64,000 bases of DNA from Anaeromyces robustus (taxonomy: Eukaryota > Neocallimastigomycota > Neocallimastigomycetes > Neocallimastigales > Neocallimastigaceae), in contig MCFG01000344.1 of NCBI GenBank assembly GCA_002104895.1, positions 1-64,000 of the forward strand, given 5' to 3'. Positions within the stretch are counted from its first letter, which is position 1. The number at the start of each line of letters is the position of its first letter. The notes under the pieces were generated by a model. The model was not told where the DNA came from and searched no databases. It saw only the letters and a program-made list of their open reading frames with translations. Of this stretch, positions 57,243-64,000 are shown one piece after another. Position numbers and translations under genes: made by a program.

Positions 57243-60200
57243 ATGAATTGTAAATATTTTATATTACTTTTCACTTATATTATTATAACATATTGTGAAT
57301 ATGTTGATTTCGCTTCAGAAGAACTTGCCGCTTTAATTTTAGCCGCTGCTAATCCTGATGGTTCTATTGCTACTGAAATTATTCCTGAAAATAATCCAAA
57401 AAATGAAACAAGACCAATTACTATCGATGTTTCTAGTCTTGGAAGAGGTGGTGAATTAATGAGTATCCAACAAATTATTCCAAGTTTAAGAAATTTAGAA
57501 GGAGATAAATTAAATAAAAAATTTAAAGAATTATATGATCTTGCTAATAGAGTTTATAATAGATTTATAGATCCTGCCGCTGATCAAGTTGAAAATATAA
57601 ATGGATATGATGTTCTTCGTTATATAATTTTTAATGAAGATGAAAAAACTGGTGCTTTTGATTCTATTGGATTATGTAATAATGATGTAAAAACAAGAAT
57701 CATGTTTGTTCCTAATGATTCTGCTATAACTATGATGAAACATTTTATAACTAATGCTGAATATGATGATTTTGTTGATATCGATATTAATAATTTTGAT
57801 AAAATAAATAAAAAAATCAAATCATCTTGGCAATCAGATCAATTCAATCTTCCTTCTGAAGAACTTAGTAAAGTATTGACTTTAAAATGTATTCAAACTT
57901 ATGCCTGTAAATTTAATTTTATGTTCGAAGATAAATCTGAAGAAGAAATAAATAATCAAATTAATAATATTTCATTTAACATTATTGAAACTACTGATAA
58001 AAATAATAACAAATATTATAGTTTACTTATTAATAAGGATATTGATTACCAAATAATTTATGCTTTCACTATTAAATATGATGGAAATAAATATAGTACT
58101 GATGAAAGATTCCCTGCTAGATTAGTTGATTATAATGATATTGGTAAAACTGTAGAACAATATCATATGAATCATAATGAAGAAAATAATGAAATAGAAA
58201 GAGATGGTATTAACCTTATTGCTGCATGTGGTATTGACTTTGTCGTTGGAAAAGATAATGATAAACAATATTTATTACCTGAAGATTACATTACAAAAGA
58301 TGGTAATGAAATTAAGATGGATTTTGTTAAGGATATTTTAATAACTGCTAATTTTGCTAATAATAAAGATTTCAAAACTTTCAATAAAAATGGAAAAAAT
58401 CTTATTTGTGATAGATATGATATATCTTATGCCACTACTAAAATGGAAACTAAACGTTTCATTTAAAAAAGATTAAATTATGGAAAAACTGATAATTTAT
58501 CAGATAATCAATTAATGGATTTAAATGCTCTTTTCCAAATCATGGCTCTTAAAGATTTATTTATTGATCCAATGGAATATTTCGTCAATGGTATGTTACA
58601 TTGTACTAATACTCCTGAATATTTATCTCAAATATCAGATTTTGAAGAATCAAGATATTTAGCAGCATATACTCAAACTAAATTAAATAAAAGATTGGGA
58701 TCTAAATCTGAAGGTTTAAAAAACTTTGCTGCTCCTGTTACTTCTTATGATTTAAAAGGTGCTACTTTAAAAGCTGATGAAATATTAAAGAATAATAGTA
58801 ATGAATTTTCAAAAAGAAATTTACCATCTTTTGAATTAGTCAAAAGAGATTCAGAATCCGAACAAAAGAAATTAATTAAACAATGGATGGATATTGTAGA
58901 TACTTATGAAGATATTATCAAATCTGCAGACATGAATTTCATGGAAGATAGTAAAACATTTTTAGCTAGTTTTTATGAAGTATTATTAGAATTTAATAAT
59001 CGTCAAATTTATGATATTGTAGATGAAATACAATCCAAAAAAGATAATAATAATGATGATGATGATAATATGTTTATTAATGAAGAAGATCCATTTAAAG
59101 TTGTTAAAAGTAATATGCAAGACATTTTACTTTTAGAAAATTATTTCTTAAAATGTTTAAGATTACATTTAGAAAAATATGGTATAGAAACTTTATTAGA
59201 TGAAAATGGAAGATATTTATTTAGAAATTTACCTGATATTAGTGTTGAAGCTAGTAAAAATATTAATGTTCTCATTAATTTATATGAAAATACATTAGAA
59301 GATATTTTTGATCTTCTTGATGATTCTTTAGTTTCTACTTATATGGATAATACTTTAAGATATGGAAATGCTGTCGATGATATTTCTAAAAATAAAAGAA
59401 ATGAACAATCTGAATATTTAGAAATTGATGGTGAATATATTACTGATGAAATTAATTCAATTAATCATGAAGATTTACCTATTAAAGATAGATTAAGAAA
59501 TTTACTTATTGATTTTAATTCTATAATAACTTCAATTGAAATTCATAATAATGATGAAAATGAACCAATTAATGGATCTGAAACATTTGAAAGTATTAAT
59601 GGAGCATTGATTAATAAATATAAAGAAGGTTATCCAGACGATAAAGAAATTCAAGGAATGATTAATAATCAAAATGAAAATTCATCAACATCTAAATTAA
59701 AGCTTAAACGTATTTTAAATAATATTGAAGACAATGATTTAAATGAATATATTGTTAATAATGTTGATTCTAAATATTATTTGAAACGTATTTTCTCTCG
59801 TATGAGATTGGAAATCACTGCCAATGCAAAAAAGAATGCAGATACTGATATAGAAGACTTAGGTTATATTGATAAAGAAACCATTAACAAATTGAAAAAA
59901 TTATATAATAAAATTAATAAGAAATTAGAAACATATTTAAATAATTCTAATCCTGAAAGTAATAAAGAAGAAGATGAACATTTACTTGAACTTATTACTA
60001 ATTATAATGATTTGATGTCATATATTTATTCTAATAACATTTTAAATTATAATATTTATTTTGTTGATTTTATTGATGTTTATGATATAATTGAAAGAAT
60101 GAATTATATATTTATAAGAAATCTTATTAATGCTATAAATAAAACTATTAAAAGTAATCCTGAACTTTTTAAAGATGGAGTAACTGATTTTTTTGAAGTA

Positions 60201-61346
60201 ATAACCAAAAATGGTAATGGACAAAGATATCAATATAGTACTAATGTACTTTATGAACCTACAGTAGATGATTATAAGAGAATTTTAGAAGATGATGAAA
60301 ACATTGAATATGTAAGTGATGCTTTAAAAATAATTATTAGTAAAATTAAACCTGAACAATGTGTTGATTTTGAAAAGGCCATAGCATTGAAAAAAAATAT
60401 TATAAAATGTCAACCTCCATCATTTAGAATTCAAGATGAAGTTGAAGATTATGAATATTTATATGGTGAAATTCTCAAGAATATCAATAGTAAAATTGTT
60501 AGTACAAAGTTAATTGAATCTGATGAAAATTCCTTATATAGAAATTTCTATAATTTTATGCGTGAAGTAGGAGAAGTTGATGAACATGTAGATTTAAATA
60601 ACATTGATAATAATGAAAAAACAGGCGAATTAGATTTTTCTACCATATATAAGGATGATAATGGTAATCCTATTAAAAATGATTGTGATACCTTATTTTA
60701 TTATATAGAAAATACTTTTACTGAAATAATGGATGACGTAATCCAGGAGAGTGTTAAAAATGGTTATTTAAAAAAAGATGAAAATGGAGATTATATCTAT
60801 TTGGATAATGAGGAAGGTGGTAATCTCCGAAAGAGAAATTTAAATAAATTATACAAAAATTTCTATAAAACCAATAATACAGTTAATTTAGAAAAGAGGA
60901 AGACTCTTAATAAACGTTTTGATCCAGATTTTGAAAAAAAAGTTCAAGTAGCTCTAAATATGGTTAAATCATTACAATATGCAAAACGAATGGCATATGA
61001 TCAAGGCACTACTAATTTACAAAATAATTTATATACAAGTTATAGTTCTGGCCCAAATGAACATGTAAGTACTAGGATTCAACAAAATATTGGTAATGTA
61101 CTGGTATCAGTTCAACAGACAAAGATATATGAAGGTGTTGGTCAAGTAGTTCAGAAAGCTGAAGTTTATTTATTATCAGATGGAAAAATGCTAAGGTTTG
61201 ATAGTAGTAGTCGTACTAAAATGATGGATTCAAAAACATCCGGAAGTATAGCTAATAAGAGTAGATTAAATAAAGGAAGATCCAAACAAGGACATCATAC
61301 TGGTTTAAAAAGATCGAAATCAATTAATAAACCAAGAAGAAAATAA
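57243..61346 (+). pseudogene. LAA-PDG family secreted protein, member 3, with one in-frame stop
   Basis: One frame of 1368 codons from ATG 57243 to TAA 61344-61346, interrupted only by TAA at 58464-58466 (codon 408), where member 2 has Glu (GAA): a single-base change. Signal peptide MNCKYFILLFTYIIITYC, then the LAALILAAANPDG motif. Only four residues differ from member 2 in the first 108. Downstream: KLNKRLGSK, VKRDSESEQKK, then a divergent helical second half, RKRNLNK and EKRKTLNKRFD, followed by a C-terminal segment of about 140 residues with an extremely basic end (LKRSKSINKPRRK). If the stop is real, the secreted part would end after 407 residues, or translation could restart at Met 58515 without a signal peptide. 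Opposite in orientation to member 2, giving an inverted gene pair about 5.4 kb apart. Function unknown. Confidence 0.87.
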
Positions 61347-61397
61347 TAAAATAAGAAATAAAATGGAATAGAGCAATATTAATAGAAAATAACAATA

Positions 61398-61399
61398 AC

Positions 61400-61453
<54 letters not shown>

Positions 61454-61500
61454 TATAATAATAATAATTATAATAATAATATTTATAATAATAATAATAA

Positions 61501-61539
<39 letters not shown>

Positions 61540-61544
61540 ATAGA

Positions 61545-61583
<39 letters not shown>

Positions 61584-61588
61584 ATAGA

Positions 61589-61673
<85 letters not shown>

Positions 61674-61680
61674 AAATCAT
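61398..61680. repeat. (AAT)n, (AAAT)n and (CAAT)n tract
   Basis: (AAT)n to about 61500, then about 35 AAAT units with three AGAT variants, then six CAAT units. Begins within 60 bases of the stop of member 3. Confidence 0.97.
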
Positions 61681-61736
61681 TAAATCAATAAATTAATGTA
61701 ATAAAACAAAATAAAAAATTTTTTTTAGAAAAAAAA

Positions 61737-61790
61737 TTGTTACAATATTTTTATATATGATATATTTGATATATAAAAATATTGTAACAA
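61737..61790. other. Perfect 22-bp hairpin
   Basis: TTGTTACAATATTTTTATATAT at 61737-61758 pairs exactly with 61769-61790 around a 10-base loop (GATATATTTG). It could act as an RNA stem after the gene, or be a solo palindromic repeat or miniature fold-back element. Confidence 0.9.
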
Positions 61791-61850
61791 GTTAAATTAA
61801 TACAAATAATTTCAAAAAAAAAAAAAAAAAAAAAATTTAATATATATTTT

Positions 61851-61940
61851 TAAATAGAATCATTCTATTTACCATCTCTAATTCCATCTCTAATTCCCAT
61901 ACATTGCTAATTTTTTAGAATTTTGATACGTATCAAAATT
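61851..61940. other. Two further short palindromes and a 12-bp doublet
   Basis: 61851-61860 pairs with 61862-61871 around one base. CCATCTCTAATT is doubled at 61872-61895. AATTTTGATACGTATCAAAATT at 61919-61940 is a perfect 22-bp palindrome. Together with the preceding hairpin these make a cluster of dyads beyond the end of member 3. Confidence 0.85.
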
Positions 61941-62617
61941 TTGAATATGTATAACATAATTGATAACATCTATATATTTACTTTATTTTATATATATATT
62001 ATTTCATTCTACTCTTTATTTATATAATTTTTATTCAAATTTTTATTTTACTTAATATTTTATATTTTATATTTTATTGTTATTTTTATTTTATTTGTTT
62101 TTATTTTATTTTTTTTTATTTTTACTTATATTTATTATTTATATATTATGTTTTACTTCATTTTTATTTGTATTATTTAATTTATATTTTATTTTTGTTT
62201 TAGTTTACTTTTATTTGTATTATTTAATTTTTATTTTATTTTATTTTATACTTTACTTTTATATGTATTATTTATTATTTTATTTTATTTTATACTTTAC
62301 TTTTATATGTATTATTTATTATTTTATTTGATTTTTGTTTTTGTTTTTATTTCTATTTTTACTTTTATTTTCAACAATTTGCTTTATTCCATTTTATTTT
62401 TTTATTTTTTTAACTTCTTCTCCTAAGTAATTTTCGTAGACCTTTTTTTAATTTAGTAAACATTCCTTTTTTGTCTTTCCTTTACTATTATTATTATTAG
62501 ATATATTATTTTCCCAAACTATTTCATTTATTTTTTTTGATCTCCTATCATTTTAGTTTTATGATCAAATATATATTTACTTTTCCATCTGTTGATATAT
62601 ATAGATCAGATTTCTTT
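61941..62617. other. T-rich simple sequence and spacer
   Basis: 61980-62380 is TTTTA/TTTAT-rich with an imperfect tandem unit (TTTTATACTTTACTTTTATA...). The open frame across 62077-62331 is Phe/Tyr/Leu-only and is not a gene. 62400-62617 contains nothing recognised. Confidence 0.5.
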
Positions 62618-62663
62618 ATTATTGGTTTTCTATTATAAAATTTTATAATAGAAAACCAATAAT
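62618..62663. other. 46-bp perfect palindrome
   Basis: ATTATTGGTTTTCTATTATAAAA (62618-62640) is followed with no spacer by its exact reverse complement (62641-62663). Confidence 0.93.
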
Positions 62664-64000
62664 CAATTGTTAGAAAATAATAAAGAATATTCAAATATTA
62701 TTTTATTAAAAATTTTTTAAGTAAATATTTTATAAATAATTATAATAATTTCAATAATATTAATTATTTTATAATTTTAAATATACATATTAAATTAAAT
62801 AGATATTCTGTAATTATTGATATATTGAAATTAGTATTAGTATTAGTGGTATAACTTTTTATCAAATTACTATACAGAAATATTTGAACATAGAATTATT
62901 ATTATATAAAAAAATGTTAAAATTTTTAATTAATATAAATTTTTACATACATAAATTTATACTAAATAACATAAATAATTTATAAATGAAAAGACAAGCA
63001 TATGTAAATGTATTGACTATAGTTTATATAGTTAAATTATTATAATGAAATAATAAAATAATAATAAAAAAATAATATTTTCTTGGTGTACCTTTTTTAA
63101 TAAATATATATAAAAAGTTGACCTTCATTCTTTTTAATTTGAATACAAAAATATAATTATTAAAACTAAATAGAATAATTTTTTTTAGTATATAAAAAAG
63201 TGTTTAAATTTAAATTATAATAAATTAATTTTAAATTGATATGTTAACAAAAAAAAAATTAAATTTTATATAAATATTTATGTAACAATATAATAATATA
63301 ATAATATAATAATATAATATATTTTAATATTTAATTTTAATTTTGTATATTTAAACTATTATATCTTAATAGTAAGAAAAAAATTTTTTAATTGTTACAC
63401 AAAAATATTATTTTTAAAATTTAATATTACACATCAAAGTTAAAAAATTTAAAAATTTATAAAAATAGTATATATATAATAAACGAAAAAAATTTTTTGA
63501 TTATATTCGTTTGTCAAAAATTGATATATTACTTGATTATTACATACAAGGCGAGATATATTGATTTAGTGATGAAATCTATACTAATTAGTACATTAAT
63601 GCATTACTGTTGCACATAACATATAAATATGATACTGTACCAATAACAGGTTGAAACCAATATTAAGAAATAAATCCTTAAGATTCTTTCCTCCGTGGAA
63701 AATCATCTAGTTTTTCAAATATCATATAACGATAAGGTAATCGTCATGTTTCGACTGGTGTTCGTCCTCTTTTGAATTTTCTTATAAAATTGGGAAGAAC
63801 AGGACTTCAGAAGAGGTAAATTAAAGATGAAAAACTTTAAAATAATTATTCTAATGTCTTATAAAGTATAAGCATATATTGCTTTTGAGTGGATCAATTC
63901 ATACAATAACTAATTACTTAAGCTTCAATCAATAAAAAAAAAGTAATTCACAATAGATTCATACAGTGATAATATGCAGAAATACATGAAAAGTTAAAAA
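62664..64000. other. AT-rich end of the window with a more complex relic
   Basis: 62664-63530 is AT-rich with (ATAAT)n near 63288-63320. 63530-63830 has higher GC and weak coding character on the minus strand but is broken by stops. CCTCTTTTGAA (63766-63776) pairs with TTCAGAAGAGG (63806-63816), and the right arm with its flanks (ACAGGACTTCAGAAGAGG) resembles 46497-46514. The source element was not recognised. Confidence 0.45.

Overview
The window looks like nuclear DNA of an anaerobic gut fungus (Neocallimastigomycota, the group of Neocallimastix, Piromyces and Anaeromyces). The evidence is extreme A+T content, long A or T homopolymers, many (ATTT)n, (AAT)n and hexamer microsatellites, intron-free Asn-rich genes using the standard code, ankyrin proteins with the NESIVKYLIEHGANVN type of repeat, Thr-tract linkers, and a secreted Cys-rich protein ending in a phage-tail-lysozyme-like domain, a gene type this group is known to have taken from bacteria. 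Genus and species cannot be told from the window.

Layout. 1-5.4 kb is gene-poor: a 111-bp tandem duplication, a satellite of about 940 bp made of a TAATAG hexamer, a 55-bp tandem array and simple repeats. 5.4-14.8 kb is a nested retroelement block: a 5'-truncated Ty1/copia element (minus strand), its integrase end abutting the LTR of a chromodomain Ty3/gypsy element (minus), which is cut by a plus-strand chromovirus derivative with two 715-bp LTRs, Gag and protease but no reverse transcriptase or integrase. The gypsy LTRs carry a tRNA-like Pol III promoter block. 14.8-19.1 kb holds an ankyrin pseudogene, a dispersed repeat and 35-bp tandem repeats.

19.2-32.1 kb carries two divergent genes for large secreted proteins: a 2023-residue mosaic lectin (heptad array, bulb-lectin-like strands, Thr linker, two ricin-type trefoils) and a 1368-residue protein of an unrecognised family. 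The 2.7 kb between them contains a 741-bp tandem duplication bounded by poly-A. 33.6-35.1 kb is an ankyrin protein gene. 37.8-40.3 kb encodes a secreted protein with 14 six-cysteine repeats, a CBM1-like module and a lysozyme-like domain whose expected catalytic Glu is Leu.

47.9-61.3 kb is a head-to-head pair of paralogues related to the 1368-residue protein. Each is intact apart from one lesion (a 1-base frameshift in one, an in-frame stop in the other). Between them lie smaller fragments of the same family and a 913-bp element with 30-bp terminal inverted repeats and a 9-bp target duplication, typical of Mutator-like MITEs. I regard this family, here called the LAA-PDG family after its N-terminal motif (L-A-x3-L-A-A-x2-P-D-G), as the best candidate for an undescribed system. 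Its members have signal peptides, many dibasic sites that a Kex2-like protease could cut, a nearly fixed N-terminal half and a diversifying C-terminal end.

The recognisable non-transposon genes nearly all encode secreted proteins (lectin, Cys-rich/lysozyme-like, LAA-PDG family), with one cytosolic-looking ankyrin protein. The window therefore resembles an accessory, duplication-prone region coding for cell-surface or rumen-interaction proteins. Every functional statement rests on reading motifs by eye; no database search was run.
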